Positions 1 through 13,929 of a stretch of DNA of 64,000 nt are shown here, piece after piece; position 1 is the stretch's first letter; every line of letters begins with the position of its first letter. The position numbers and the translations under genes were made by a program. Under the pieces are notes generated by a model that was not told where the DNA came from, did no database searches, and saw only the letters and a list, made by a program, of their open reading frames with translations. The stretch is from Cryptomeria japonica. Lineage: Eukaryota > Streptophyta > Pinopsida > Cupressales > Cupressaceae. The stretch is from assembly GCF_030272615.1 (NCBI RefSeq), contig NC_081406.1, positions 210,898,997 to 210,962,996 on the forward strand, written 5' to 3'.

Positions 1-3000
1 ATGTCAGATAATATCAGCGAAGAACAAAATAAGGAGACAATTGCTAGATTATGGTCTAGCTTGAAAAGAAAAGGTGATGGGAAATGTTATTGTCCCTGCA
101 AAATTTGTAAGGGCTTAAAGACTAGAAGACTTCTAATCAAAACAACTAAGAAACATTGTAGGCAGCATGGTCACATTGAAGGGGGACATGATTATCATCC
201 ACTGGTAAGTTGTTCATTATATCGTTTTAACAATTTATATACATAAGAAATCACTTGATAATGAGATCATGATCATGGTTTATTTATGTTCATCATTTTA
301 ATATAGGTCGAGCACCCCAAGGCACATGATGTGGACCAACACAACCTGAAGAATATGGTTTTCGAAGTGGAGGAACATGGAGGTGTGAATATCGAAGCTG
401 AAGATAATGATCCCATGGAAGATGACGATCATGCACCAGAAAACACAATTGAAGATGATAGTACAAATACATTGATCCATGACACATTTAGTATTGGCAT
501 AGCTGATCATGATGATCAGGATGACCTTGATGTTTATGATTTACCTCTTCTTGAGAAGGCATATGAGCCCCTTTACAAAGGCTCCCAAACAACTCTTCTC
601 TCTATTGTATTGTTGTTGGTGAACTTGAAGGTTATGAATGGTTTATCCAACATAACAATCTCATGTATGTTAAGGTGTGTCATACATGTCATTACAGTTA
701 ATAAATGGTGAATCATGTACCATTAATATTCTTTATATTAACACCTCAAACTTCTTTTTTTTGTTGTAGATTGATAGGTGAGTTTTTCTTACCACCATCA
801 AATATTCTAACTCGCTCATACCGAGAATTATCTGCCATTATGAAAGATATTGGAATGGAGTATCAAACAATAGATGCTTATCCCAATGATCATATTATAT
901 ATCATAAACAACATGAATTTGGAACAGAATGCCCTGAATGTCATATCAGTAGATATCGAACAGATCAAATAACAAAAAAGGTGCCTCGCAAGGTTCTTCG
1001 TTATATTCCCATTATTCCACGTATGCAACGATTATTCAGGTGCACTAGCTTGGCACAATTTATGGATTACCATGCATGCAATAGAAGTTGAGATGACATT
1101 ATTCAAATGCCTATGGATGGTTCAGCATTTATGGACATAGAGGAAAAGTGGCCACACTTTAAAGAAGAACCTTGTAATCTCAGGCTTTCATTGGTAGCGG
1201 ACGGTGTCAATCCATTTGGAGAGTTGAGATCTGTTTACTCGGTGTGGCCTATTTTTGTTATCAACAATAATATTCCTCCATGGATGTCAATAAAGAGGGA
1301 GCACATAATGTTGGCAATGATTGTTCTAGGTATTTTATCATTTAATAGTCATCTACATTTAATTATAAATATTGTAGTAAAATGGTCATAATAATTATGT
1401 AATGTTTTTGTTCATTCCACTAGGCAAGTACCAAGTTAAAGATATGAATGTATATATTGAGCCTCTTATCAACGAGTTGTTGGAGTTATGGAATGGTGTG
1501 ACCATGTATGACATCTCTAGACCAATAGGACAAAGACAATTTCAATTCCATGCAATGCTTGTATGGACAATACATGATGCCCCAGGGCTAACACATTTTT
1601 GTGGTACGTTATAGTGTTCAAGTTGCGCATGATAATTATAATTATAAAAATTAACAGATTTAATAGAATTATACGTTATCTTGTAGGTCTTCAAACAAAG
1701 GGAAAATTTGCATGTCCAGTTTGTGGTCCAAAGATGAAATCCCGTCATTCAAAATTTTTAGGAAAGCAGGTGTTTGATGAGTATATGCACTTCCTTCACA
1801 AAAATCATAAGTACTGGAATACTGAAAAACATATTTTCAATGGGAAAGAAGAGACTACATCAAAGCCATGAAGAATGACTCCTCACTTATGGAAGTTGGA
1901 ATATAATAGAATTAATCATCAAGGTAATGTCATTCCATCTAATGGTTTATGTTTGGAATTTGAATTTTTCTATCGTGTTTTGTTTACTGATGATGTAATT
2001 GATGATATTGAAGGTTGTCAAGGCATGGATGACCACCTTCCAAAGGGACTAAAAAGTTATCCCAGACAATTCAGTAGGTTGCCTTACTATGAGCAGCTAC
2101 AAATTGTGCATTTGTTTGATACAATGCATATTGGAAAGAATATAACAGAGACATTATGGAAAATATTGGATGGAAGGCGTGACAAAGAAAAAATTGTCAA
2201 AATTTGTAGTGACATTGTGGAATCCAATCGTGCAATGAAAAATGTCATTCAATCAAATAGCAATGGAGATCAGATTAATATAAGTGCCCTTCCTTGGTTA
2301 TTAATGAAGCAGCAAAGCAATTCTATAAAAGAAGTCATACGAAAAATTTGATTTCCCATAGGATTTGCTGCGAACATAAACAATCTCATATCAAAGAAGA
2401 GTGAATTTGGGCCAGGGATGAAAATGCATGATTGGCATACCTTCATTAAGGTAATTCGCGTTCTTGTGTATTTACTATATATTTGTATACTGCGCATGTA
2501 CTTTTCATTGTATTATGTTAGAAAACAATGAAAAGATCATTTTATGATTGTTGCAATACGTTCTACCTCTATCTCTCCCAGACCACTTCGACAATAATAT
2601 TAAGCAAGTCATATATGATCTTGGAAAATACATGAGGTAAGTAGTGATGTTTGTTCAATTTGTTGTATAGATATTATATTTGCCATTTGTTTTACTTGTT
2701 ATGCAATATATTGTATATTATTTTGTAAAGTCTCGTTTATATATTTTTGCGTCTTCAATCTCTTTTAGGTGGTTGTCATCTAAACAAATCCACAAGGAAG
2801 ATATAAAATATTGGAAGAGAAAAATCCCTCATCTAATGTGTGAAATGCAAAAGTGTCTACCTTCAACTTTTTTCAATGCACAAGAACACTACCTCATACA
2901 CCAAGTTGAGGAAATTGAATTGTGTGGACCTGTACACACTAGGTCAATGTGGATGGTTGAGAGGCACTTGAAATTTTTGAAGGCTTTGGTTCGACAAAGA

Positions 3001-3991
3001 GCACATCCTGAGGGTTCTATGGTGGAGGGATATATAGTATACCAAACTATGGTGTACATTACTGAATATCTTCCTAAGTTTGCAGCAAAAATCCACGTAG
3101 ATCGCATTTGGGATCCCAACCCCATTAATAAATTCGAAGGGGAGCACTTGATGGGGAAAGTGAGATTAAAGAAAGTGAGAGGTAATTATAAGATGTTATT
3201 GTAGTAAATTAATTCTTCATCTTCTAAATAAATCAGTTGTAAGTGGTCTATTAATTATTTGTACAATTGGTTGGGAGTGGGATGCGCTACATTTGTATAT
3301 TGCAAACAATCTTGATTGGATGATGGTGTGGATTGAATGATGTCAACATTCTAGTCGCACATTAACATGGGATGGTGTCACTTCATTGGTTAAAGAAGCT
3401 CATCATAATGGAGATTCCAATGTTACACAAAGGGAAATTGATTTAGCATATAGTTTAAGAGATCAACAGGTACGTATAATTTTATTAATCACCCATATGT
3501 TTATCAACTCATGATGCAATAATTTTAATATGCTAGACATATTGCAAGTCAAACACCACAAGGCTATGTCCTGCAATGGTCATAAATTTCGCATCAAATA
3601 GTTGGATGACACGAAGAAAACTTGTGATTATGGGATAACTGTAGTCTTTGAGGTGACCAATATTTCTTCTAGAAATGGCATACATCCTCAAGAGTCTCAA
3701 AATCGATACTATGGCATTTTGGATGATATACTTGAGTGTGACTTTAATTCCTTCAAATTAATTATGTTCGTCGTCAAATGGTATAGGCTACGACTGAATA
3801 AAAATGATCCTGATAGAACTCTTATCGAACATGATAATGGATTTACAATGGTTAATACAAGGTCGTTTGAACGAGTTGGGGATGAGCCCTATGTTCTTCC
3901 AAGTCAATGTGAGTAGGTATTTTACTCGGAGGTTCCACATAAACCGGGTTGGTCATTTGTTGTTAGACATGATCCAAGAGGAAGGCTGATA

Positions 3992-4405
<414 letters not shown>

Positions 4406-4861
4406 CATGAATGAAATGTATGAGATGCGATTATTATATTATCTATTTAATATTGATATCTTGATAGAAATTGATTTGACTTATATGGTTACATAAATAA
4501 TTCATATGTTTTGAATTCTAATGCCATTACTTAATTAATTCATGATGCACCTCTAGCTATGTGATAGATGGTGATTTAAAATACATATGTGATGGATTAC
4601 ATGCTTATGATGATACATGTGACATTTTTTGAGCTTTGTGTTTATTTATGGAATGTGGACTACTTATTAGCTACGTGATGGATGGTGATTTATGATACGT
4701 ATGTGATGGATTACATGTTTATGATGATACATATGTGATTCTTATGATGCTCAATTACATATATGATGATACATATGTGATGCTTATGATGCTTATGATA
4801 CTGCAGTATTTATTGTTTATCAAATTACAAATGTAATGCTTATGATGCTCAATTGTTGGTG
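4406..4861. repeat. Intergenic spacer with degenerate 'TATGATGATACATATGTGATG' repeats
   Basis: The 450 bp between the two CACTA genes hold loosely repeated phrases such as gatacatatgtgatg and ttatgatgctcaatta, spaced about 30-120 bp apart (4,560-4,850). No conserved protein frame is visible. It probably contains the 3' untranslated end of the transposase gene and the 5' region of the second gene. Confidence 0.5.
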
Positions 4862-5951
4862 CAGGAACCTGAACCCCTTTGACAAGGATCCTGCACAGTC
4901 TCATGGATCGACAGGTATAAGTCAATACACCTTATAGAAATAATATATTTTTTAAAAATTACAAGAAAAACAAACTTCCTCAGTTTTTCAAACCTCAACA
5001 TTAGCAGCAAATCTAATACAGTTATCAACACTTGAGGCCCCAGTTGGACTTACTCAAATTTTAATCTCAACGTCAACTTTATGGCCGACTTCTTCATCAA
5101 TATTACCCTCATTTGCAAAATATCTCTCTCATTACCAACTAACTCTCTCATTTGATGGTGCACAGGTATCACCAAATAGGTATTTGTCAGATGTGTCTTC
5201 CTCGAGTAAGGGAAATGCAGGAATAGAAGAGGAAAGTGAGACATGTAGTAGATCTCAAATAGGGAGATCAACTAGAGGTCAAAAGATTAGAAGAAAATTC
5301 AATAAACACATGGAATTTTTTCTTGCTCAAGGGGGGTCATGTTCTTATGATGATGAGACCAAAGGCGACATTGAGGTGCCCTTGAGGTACAAACATCTAC
5401 TGAAAAAATGTGTACCCAAGGAACTTCCTCCAATAAACACTGATTTTTGTGTTAATGAGAGGATATATTGCATAGCACCTTTGTTGTTACATGGTTTGGG
5501 CCTATTTTCCATGGACAGCATAAAGGTCTGTTAAAACAAAGTTGTTGAATTGATGGAGTTTGTTGAACCTTGTTACAATTATAATGATTGGATGCAGATT
5601 GTTCAATATAAAAAAAGTATGCGTAGGTATGCACTGTCAGGCAATTATATACAACAAAAAGATAATGATCAAAGTAAATGAGTGGCTATATACATTGATG
5701 GAAGGCCAAAAGCAACAGGGAATATTGCAAGTTTTATAAATAGTACACGACCTGGGTCAACTAATAAGCAACCCAATTGCATATTTGAGGCACGTGAGGG
5801 AAATTGTGTGTTTGTATGTGTGATAAAATCAATAAGTGCAGGGGGAGAGTTGCTAATCGATTACAATTTGAATCGTATAGATACAAACAAAGTTACTATC
5901 ATGGGGGTGGTACATACTATATATATACCATTTAAGCCAACTTCCAATTAA
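4862..5951 (+). pseudogene. SET-domain-like ORF inside the CACTA element
   Basis: A small exon (about 4,862-4,912, between a gtgcag acceptor and a gtataa donor) is followed by a frame open from about 4,984 to 5,951 except for TAA at 5,532 and TGA at 5,679; all parts share one phase. The protein holds the main SET motifs in order: GLGLF followed by SMDSIK (the GxG cofactor loop), GNIASFIN and QPNC (the NHxxPN block) and GGELLIDYN (the ELxxDY block with the expected Tyr). SET domains transfer methyl groups from S-adenosylmethionine to protein lysines, usually on histones. The N-terminal part is Ser/Thr-rich and basic. It lies between the transposase and the small CACTA gene on the same strand and may be the first part of the latter. 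The assignment rests on motifs alone. The two stops make it probably inactive here. Confidence 0.6.
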
Positions 5952-6041
5952 TGAATCCAATAAACCATTGTATTATTAAGTTTTTTTGCTAAGTCTATTG
6001 GTTTCATTTCGCTAACGCTTTTATATTTTTTCTTTGTCACA

Positions 6042-7993
6042 GGGCCACATGGATCCACCACATAGCACAGATAGGGGTGTAGGTCCTGACACTTCTACGG
6101 AGCAAGTAAACCTCATTGTAATTGTACAAATTAGATAGAAGCAAACTGTTACATTATGATCTTTTCTTGAGTGTTTTGAAGTAATTTTGATAGTGTTAAT
6201 TATATTATTGTCACAGACAAATGTTCGGGATAAGGGAAAGGAACCTACAGTACCTCAGCACCACCATAGGGATGTGGGGCGCTCGACGGTGTTATGCGTT
6301 GATGACATCGCACTTAGCGCAAACCCTATACAATTGGTACAAAAGAATATTAGAAAAATTAGCCAAGAGATTGTTGATTTGGCAACCATAAGTCCTCAGA
6401 CTGATGAGATAACAGAGAGGGTGCAACTATTGTTACGGACAGTGGAAAACTTGCAAGTAAGCAGTAATGAAAGCTTTAATCATAACAAAAGTTCAATAAT
6501 GGTTTATATTTTTTTCTCTTTTATGTCATTAACTAAAATATGTATGTGTTGTTTTTACAGAAATTTATAAGGCCTCATCATCCTGGTGGCGATGATCAGG
6601 GTATTGCGGGTAGTTTGGGTGATGACCATGTTCTATATATTAAAACCACTCCTTTGGACTTGTCAACTTGTTTTTTTAAAGTTTTATATATTTTATGTAT
6701 TACTCTTCAGGTGCTGACATGGGTCTGAGTTCGACCCCAACTGTATTGTCGACTGCAATGTTGGCAACACATAGCATGCAGACATCATTTGTTGCACCGG
6801 CTCGTGTTGACCCGCCCACTGGTGGTAGATCCCTCTTTTTCTCTCTCTTTCGTTATGTGTTTATTACCCTTGAAGTGTTCTTTCTTGGAGGCATTTCATA
6901 GTGGATTCATTTACTGTGGTAGGAGATGCACATGAGGATGCGCCAGAGGTGACTACTGGTGATAACATACAATCATTTCCTGGATCTTCCCGTATTGCTA
7001 GTATGGGAACGTTGTAGGCCACATTGGTGGTGAGCGACGAAGAATTGAATCCCTTGAAGATACAGAAGGTTTCAGGTACTTTAAAATTATTATTATAGAT
7101 AGTCTAATTGTAATTTACTTACTGATCACTCATTTTGGACTAATGATCCCATGTTTTTTTGCAGGAAATGATACTTTTTATAAAAATCTTAATGACATTA
7201 CATTGCAGATATTTGGGCCCACCGTACATAAAAGGTGGAACATCATACGTGAACTAACCCTTATCCACTATTTTGATTTTATATCATTGCTAGAATAGTT
7301 TTCCTTTTATCCATTTCTTGAACTATATCAAAGGTAGCTTCAATTTATTTCTAAATCTAACAAGTTTGTTTTTGCTTTAAAGGTGGAATGACCAAGAAAA
7401 AAAGTTAAAAGATGAACTCACAAACCGTATGGTAGGGTTGTTTGGAAATGACACATTCGACAAGACTAAGCTCCTGGAAAAAGCTGGCACATATCTAAAG
7501 TATGTGAGGGACCAATACAGGACACATTTAGAGAAGAATGTAAAGTACGAGCGTCCCCCTATGATTCCAGAGAGGGAGTGGAAGGACTTGATTTTGGATG
7601 CGAATGAGAGAATTGAAAGGAAAAAAGAAAATACACCACTAGATGCTAGAAGAAGATATGTGATACTATTAAGAATGTAATTGTGTCCTAATTACTCTTT
7701 ATATTTATATAATCTAACATATTTCAAAGGGGGAGTGGCCCCATCAGGTAAAGAGTGTAACGGTTATGTTCTTTAAATTAATGAAATACTTGTAACAATA
7801 ATAATTTTTTTTTTTGAATTTAACCCAATTCTTTGTTATTGCAGAGGACCCCCCTTTGGTTCAGCATCCTCGTCCTTTGTATAGGACTAGGCATACATCA
7901 AGAGCACGAGAAGAGGGCAGAACATCCGAAGATGGGGGAAATGATGAAGAAGACGATGCTCCACTTAGACTTTACGTAGCTTCAAAAAAAAAC
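6042..7993 (+). pseudogene. Second CACTA gene (TNPA/Transposase_24-like), 3' exons
   Basis: A chain of short plant-type exons reads rightwards. Approximate exons are 6,042-6,105, 6,217-6,453, 6,561-6,610, 6,711-6,829, 7,165-7,240, 7,381-7,677 and 7,845-7,993, mostly bounded by TTGCAG- or CACAG-type acceptors and GT donors. The best conserved exon (7,381-7,677) encodes a basic, charged segment with KLLEKAGTYLKYVRDQYRTH and PPMIPEREWKDLI, resembling C-terminal parts of plant transposase-associated proteins. An earlier exon (6,217-6,453) ends in a heptad-like helix. The last exon is acidic (GGNDEEDDAP). In En/Spm the small gene product binds subterminal repeats; a similar role is inferred from position. 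One TAG near 7,015 interrupts the frame. It may be spliced to the SET-like part upstream. Confidence 0.55.
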
Positions 7994-8029
7994 AAAGAAA
8001 GAAATGATTGTAATCTACCTTATTTGACA

Positions 8030-8270
8030 ATGACTGATTTTTATGTGTTAATGAATGTAATTATGTGCTAATGAATGTTCATGAATGATATGTGTTGATG
8101 ATTATTGATGAATGTTGCGTGTTAATGAAAGTTAATGAATTTTATGTGTTAATGAACGTTATGTGATAGAGAATGAATGTTATATTTTAATAATGGATGA
8201 AAGAATGAATGAATGTTAGATGTTAATGGGGAATTTAGAGTGATGTTGGGGGGGGGCGAGGGGAGGGGCC
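8030..8270. repeat. Degenerate TTAATGAATGTTATGTG minisatellite ending in a G-run
   Basis: Loose repeats of gttaatgaatgttatgtg fill 8,035-8,230 after the last exon of the second CACTA gene. They are followed at 8,248-8,268 by nine G, then GGGG and GGGG separated by CGA and A, which could fold as a G-quadruplex. It may belong to the transcript's 3' region. No coding frame is supported. Confidence 0.6.
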
Positions 8271-11200
8271 AAATGAGCTTCCACCTTCACGTGGTTGGCC
8301 CTGTTAAGTAGAGAATATTAAACTATTCTCGAAACAAAGCAAAGCTCAATAAGATAACACACTTTTCAATATTTCATTATGTTGCACAATTAATCTTATT
8401 GAATAATGTACGTATATTGAATCTTAATTGCAGGGTCCAACAGAGCCAACACGAACAACACCATGGTGCAACTGCAAAAGTTGTGAATATGCCTCATCAT
8501 GAATAAAGCTGAATTAGCGCATTCTCTGTAAAATCTCAAATGCTCTATACTTTGGAAGTTTTGAAATTTTTATGCTCATATCAGTCCCCTGCCTAAAAGC
8601 TTTTTTCCTTGATTTGTTTGTGATACACATTGAGAGATTTTTGTTTTCCTTTTATTTATGCATGTCTTGACGATTCTCCACATGCTTCCCATTCTTATTT
8701 AGATTGTTGTATTTTTACATATGTTGGAATCTGTAGTTCCACGTACATGTTTTCTATGTTCTTTGTAACTGCATGAAAAGGTGTAAAATGTGGGTATAGT
8801 CCAAAATCTTGATTACCAACAAGCTATTGTTGCTTAATAGTTCTAGTGTTTGTATTAATTGAAACAGTTTAACCCTTTTAACATGTTTCATAGCAAACCT
8901 GCACTTTGTATGCAATCTTATTGTTATAGTTCAATTACTAAGGTGATGTGATTTTCAAAAGTATTCAGACGAAAACAAAATTGGTTTTCATTTATGTATT
9001 TTATTAAAATTTTAGAGTTTCCTCGTGAACATTTAAACTTAGAAGGATTTAAAAATTCAATACAAGAGTACTGGACATAATTTCTGGAGATAGAACTGAA
9101 ACTCTCTCCCATGACTTCAGATTGTTTCCATGCTCTCTAGGCTAGTAGCTTTCAGACACAAAACATAGGTCTTCTAAATTCTGTCCCAACATTAATTAGT
9201 TCCTTTCTCTTCTTTTTCATCCTTTTGGAAAGAGAATTGGAAATTGTTAGGAACGAACATCTTCCTAGGTGATTTGTTAAAATACAATGGGGAACTCAAT
9301 CAAATTTTAATTCACTTCATTTTAAGTTATTATCACAATTCATTGAATTATACTTACAAAAGGCTTATATTTCCAAGGTAAAATATCAGTATCTTTCTTG
9401 GGTGATATTAGATAGCAGGGTCTCTTGGCTTAGACAAAATCACCCTCTCATTGTATTCAAAGTAGATGCATAGCAAAGCTAGATGCATCAATCATTAAAT
9501 CATAAACAAACACAAGCTCAAAAATTGTGTTACCAAGTACACTTGGAACCTAGCTTGTAACTAACTAGTTCATACTAGATATTGTTTGGGTATGGTATTC
9601 AATTCTATTAGAATCTACAAAATAAATATTAACCTAGAAATTCATGTAAGTGATAACATTTTTAAAGTTGTTAAATATAAATAATAATAAAATCAAAATA
9701 GCATAACATAGTTGATTTCATAATAGAGAAAATGAAAAAGTTCACAATATCTTCACTCGATATCCAAGATTTTTAATCCATGAGGATGAAGATGAGGATG
9801 AGATAGAAAACCAAAAGACAAGGAATTGTTTATCCAAGTTTCCAAATTTTTGAGGATAAGGAAAAAAACATAATCCTATGAAAGAAGGAGAATGTGCAAG
9901 TCATTATCTCAAGTTAAAAGAAATTACTTAAGTAAACTAAACAAATAAATGCAATATCATACTTACGATAAAACATATCCACTTGGTGAATAAAATGGTA
10001 CATTGGCACACCCCCTTAAGTGCAATTGAGGTAAGAAGAAATGGGTCACAAGGTTAGGTATCCATGTAAAATATGAAATAACCCCAAATTATAAAGAGAG
10101 TGTACCCTCTCGAAGTAGAGACTAGAAAATCCATAGGACAAAACTCCATCCCAAGTGACATATGTGAAGGATAATATAGACCCACCCCATCCCCTAAAGT
10201 TGGTGCCTCCACAAAGAAGAGAGAAAAGCAATGTAAAATGTTGAATGGTGAATGTTGTAGTAGGTTCATTTGCAACAAATGATGCACCTTCCTTACAGAA
10301 TATGGAAATCTTGAGTTGTCAAATTGTTGAATTCCCATTCAAGTGGAATGTAGAAAGGAATTTAGATGTATGGTTTTTGAAGCGACTCATGTGTCTTGAT
10401 GTTGATGTTAAGTTGTGATTGTTCCATAGAAGATTCAGGGACTACAATCATTGATGTGTGAGACCTTAATTAATGTGAAATAGAATGTGTCATGTTGCAT
10501 GATATGGTGGGGATAGAACAAGTGAATTTACAATGGGAGATGATGTAACTCGATGGGCATTGTCATCAATGAGAAGACAAATATTCTCAATTGTTTCATC
10601 AATATTTGAAAGGTGAGAGTCCACAAACAGATGTGAAATGTTTAAGTAGGCCTCCCAATGAAATGGATCTCATAGACACAAAGAATCCTATATAGAGAAT
10701 CATTGAGAGCCCTTGAAGAAGCAAATTTGAACTTTGATGAAGCCATACAAGATGGAGGAATATCTTGCAAGAGGAAATCAAAGTCATTATGGTGTCATCT
10801 AGATCTGAAATGTGGTCTACTTTTCAAAAAAGTAAAGATGCTTGATAGGAATGTGTCCTAGTGGGGTGAATCTAGAAGACATATAATCCTATTGCAAAGA
10901 ATCATGGAAAGTTCTAGAAGAAGCAACTTTTAATTCTGAAGTAGCAACGTGTATAAGAGATGTTCTCATTTGTAGATGGAGTATCAAGAGGAGGATCACT
11001 AGTCCATGGACCATGTCATTGTTGTTAAATACCTACGCTTTTGTTCATAGTCACTTGGTGTAGGAATGAATTCAATGAGATAGGGTAGGAGATCCTACAT
11101 AATGTAATTTTTCACTATCCCTTATTTCGAGTACAAATGGTTCTCTGAATTTATCTTGACAATAGAATGTCGGAATTTAATATCATAATCCATGATGAAA

Positions 11201-12943
11201 ACTACCAAAAATGGAAATTTATCTTAGTTCGCAATTACAAAATGCTTTTGTATAGGCCTCTCAAAGATTAAGTACATCCAATTGAGACTTTATAAATTGA
11301 GTGTATGTATTAGCAATCTCCCAAATTGTTCAATGGTCTCCAAACCTTGTCAATTTTTTATTTTTATTTTAACTCAAATATGTATGGTATAGGCATATCA
11401 TTGGCTGTGTGATTTTTTTTTTCCTTAAATGCTTCTACGACCAAAAGAGACAAGTTTTAGATGAAAATGGGGTCTTATGGGCCTTTTTGACACAATGGTA
11501 GGTTCTTTAGACCTGAAAATGCCCCAAAAACTAGTCGATTGCCTTAAGTTACAAACAAATCCTTGTTTGTGAGCATGCTTCTTGATCTCCAATTTTGGTG
11601 GAATGAAAGATAATATTGAATTTCTCAAGCCTTTTGGATGCTTCGAAACCACCAAAAAAAAGCTACTTTGATCATTGAAATGTTGTAGTGACTTGGATAA
11701 AAAAAGAAAACTAAGTCTAAACTTTAGAAGTTAGTTTTTTCTTGTCAAATTGTTTTCAATTTTCAAATCATCCAAGGATGCAAGAGGAGTATATTTTGTT
11801 ATGACAAGATAAAAAAAAAACTTAGAATCTTTTGAAACCATTGAAACATGGGGACCCCTTCCCCCCCTCCAAAATCCCTATTTTTTCAAGATGCAATACT
11901 TAGGGGAAACATCCCCTTGCCGCACCACTTAGGGATGTCCTAGGGACTCCAAGGAGTCTCTTGACCATCTTGAGGATGCCTATGAGTCTCCCATGGCCCC
12001 CAATTAGAAACTCCAATTCTAAACAAAAATGGTGAAATTATTGTGAAAATGTCATCCGTATTAAAGGTTTGGCAATGCCCCCTAACCTTGAAGGGGGCTC
12101 TTCCCCAAACCCCCCACAAGGGGCACTACCCATTGACCCCAAACCTCTACCCACCATTCTTATTGTTAATGCAATTGTTTCCATTTTTTTTAAGTTGACT
12201 AGTTTAAACACTTAGTATGCCAAAGTTTCATCTGCAATTCTTATACTTATTCTTAGTTTGTTCCCAAAGTTCCAAAACTCTACCACCATTGTTAATGTTC
12301 AAATTTCAATGCAATCATTGACATATTTTTAATGTTTATTGTAAAATTTACATAGTGTGGCAAAGTTTTATTTACAGTTGTTATACTTATTCTATACAAA
12401 TCCTTTTATAATTAATTTTTAAGTTGTATATTTATTTGCATCCCACCCCACCCCCTTCGTCATCCCCCTATCATCCCCAAACTTAAGCCCTTGGTATGTT
12501 AAGATATGAAAGCTCACAATAGTTTCATTTGATATGTTAATCGAGGAAAAACCTACAATATATAGCTTCCAAGATTCCAAATCCATGAGGATCATGAAGA
12601 GGTAGAAAACCAAAAAAAGAAATTGCTTATCCAAGTTTCCAAATTTGTGACAAGGAAAAAGTAGAATCTCAATCAAAGAAGGAGAATGTGCAACTCATTA
12701 TCTTATTCTACCTAAGTAAAAATATTACCTAATTAAGCTTTTTAATAGTGGAATATCACACTTAGGATAAAACATATCCAAGGTAAATAAAATATTACAT
12801 TGATAGGCTTCTTTGGTTGCTCTAAAAGTGGTGCCTTATGAATTATGTTCTTGGATACTAAAGTTTCCAAATTCTAGGCACTCTTGATAGCTTCTCGTAG
12901 AGATTGTGATTCGAAGGCTTTAACCAAACCTTTCAATGGTTTC
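8271..12943. other. Non-coding interior of the CACTA element
   Basis: No conserved protein was found; the short frames are scattered on both strands and carry no domain motifs. One internal duplication is visible: about 9,770-9,990 and 12,490-12,800 share the order 'atccatgagga', 'tagaaaaccaaaa', 'tatccaagtttccaaatt' and 'aggataaaacatatcca'. A stretch at about 11,850-12,150 is rich in C and G runs (ccccttcccccc, gaagggggctcttcccc) and resembles the plus-strand block at 45,850-46,060. These look like old, unclassified repeats. Confidence 0.5.
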
Positions 12944-13170
12944 TGTTGATGTGTTTTTTATGCACTATGCAACACAAAATAAAATACTAAGTATTATATC
13001 CTCTCTTGAACAAAATCCTCCCAAGTGCTAAACTATGTGATCAAATGGGATGACTCCAAGATTCCAATAGTCAGGTCTTGACTTTATATTGCAAACAGAC
13101 TCAATGATTGTGATGTGATATCTGCTGGAATCACAAGGGGGACTTACGTTGCTTGGGTCAAGACCTATCC
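12944..13170 (-). repeat. Fragment of an E-type LTR, 3' end, minus strand
   Basis: From the TGTTGATGTG at 12,944 this block is homologous to the left end of LTR E (46,981-47,195). Shared phrases in the same order include acacaaaataaaatac, tcctctcttgaacaaaatc, a gactccaaG-rich piece and tggaatcacaaggggg. It therefore represents the R/U5 end of an E-family LTR in minus orientation. The matching 5' end (a reversed TGTTGTGA) was not found to the right, so the copy seems truncated or too diverged to follow. Confidence 0.65.
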
Positions 13171-13734
13171 ATTCTCATGTTTCATGATTGATTTACACTC
13201 CATGATTTAGGTCATCCTTGAGCAACATCTCAACTTAGCCAAATTTTGTTTTTTGTACCCTAATTCTTTAATTTTGACCCCTTGCTAGCATTTCCTTAGG
13301 TTTTATTGGAATTCTTGCTTCTCTAGCATGGGCACATTTCTAGGGTTCATTCGCACAAATTGCTCTTGATGAGCAATCTAGTATCATGACCATGACTTAA
13401 ACAAAATTTTAACTTAGTCAAATTATCTCCTCCAAACTTCTATGAGTTCATCGCCTTCATTCTTCATCATTTGGATGTCTTTTGTCATTGGAAGGTAATT
13501 CTTGACTACCATACCTCAATCTTGACCTATGCTATACCCTAAAACCCTAGAACCTAGTCATGTTTACAATTGAGATCTTGGTGACTTGATCACTTAATAC
13601 AACTTAATCATGCAGGTCTCATCTAACTCTGACTCCAACACTTAAGCAAATCAACCCTAGCAACCAAGTACTTTGGGATATATCTTGCAACTTGACAACA
13701 TGGGTAATGATGGAGGAATGGAAGGTGAGACCTA

Positions 13735-13910
13735 TAGAGGTGAGAGAGAGAGAGAGGGTGAGAGGAAGAGATAATGACCTGGAGAGGGTAGAGAAAGAGA
13801 AGTAGAGAGGGAGAGAAGAAGAGAGGGATGGAGAAAGAGACCTAGAGAGGGAAGAGAGAAGAGAGATAGTAGAGAGGGATAGAGAAGACAGAAAGAAGAG
13901 AGATACCAAT
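13735..13910. repeat. Purine-rich GAGAGAGG low-complexity tract
   Basis: About 170 bp of GAGAGA, AGAGAGGG and GAAGAGA words lie on the plus strand. An irregular Ser/Leu-rich frame on the reverse strand (ending near 13,619) is only the complement of this tract. It borders the subterminal region of the CACTA element. Confidence 0.8.
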
Positions 13911-13929
13911 GTCAATCTTTTTATATAAA

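Noticed and set aside
1542-1748. Minus-strand frames inside the CACTA transposase gene
   Set aside because: They overlap recognisable plus-strand TNP2 exons and show no motif.
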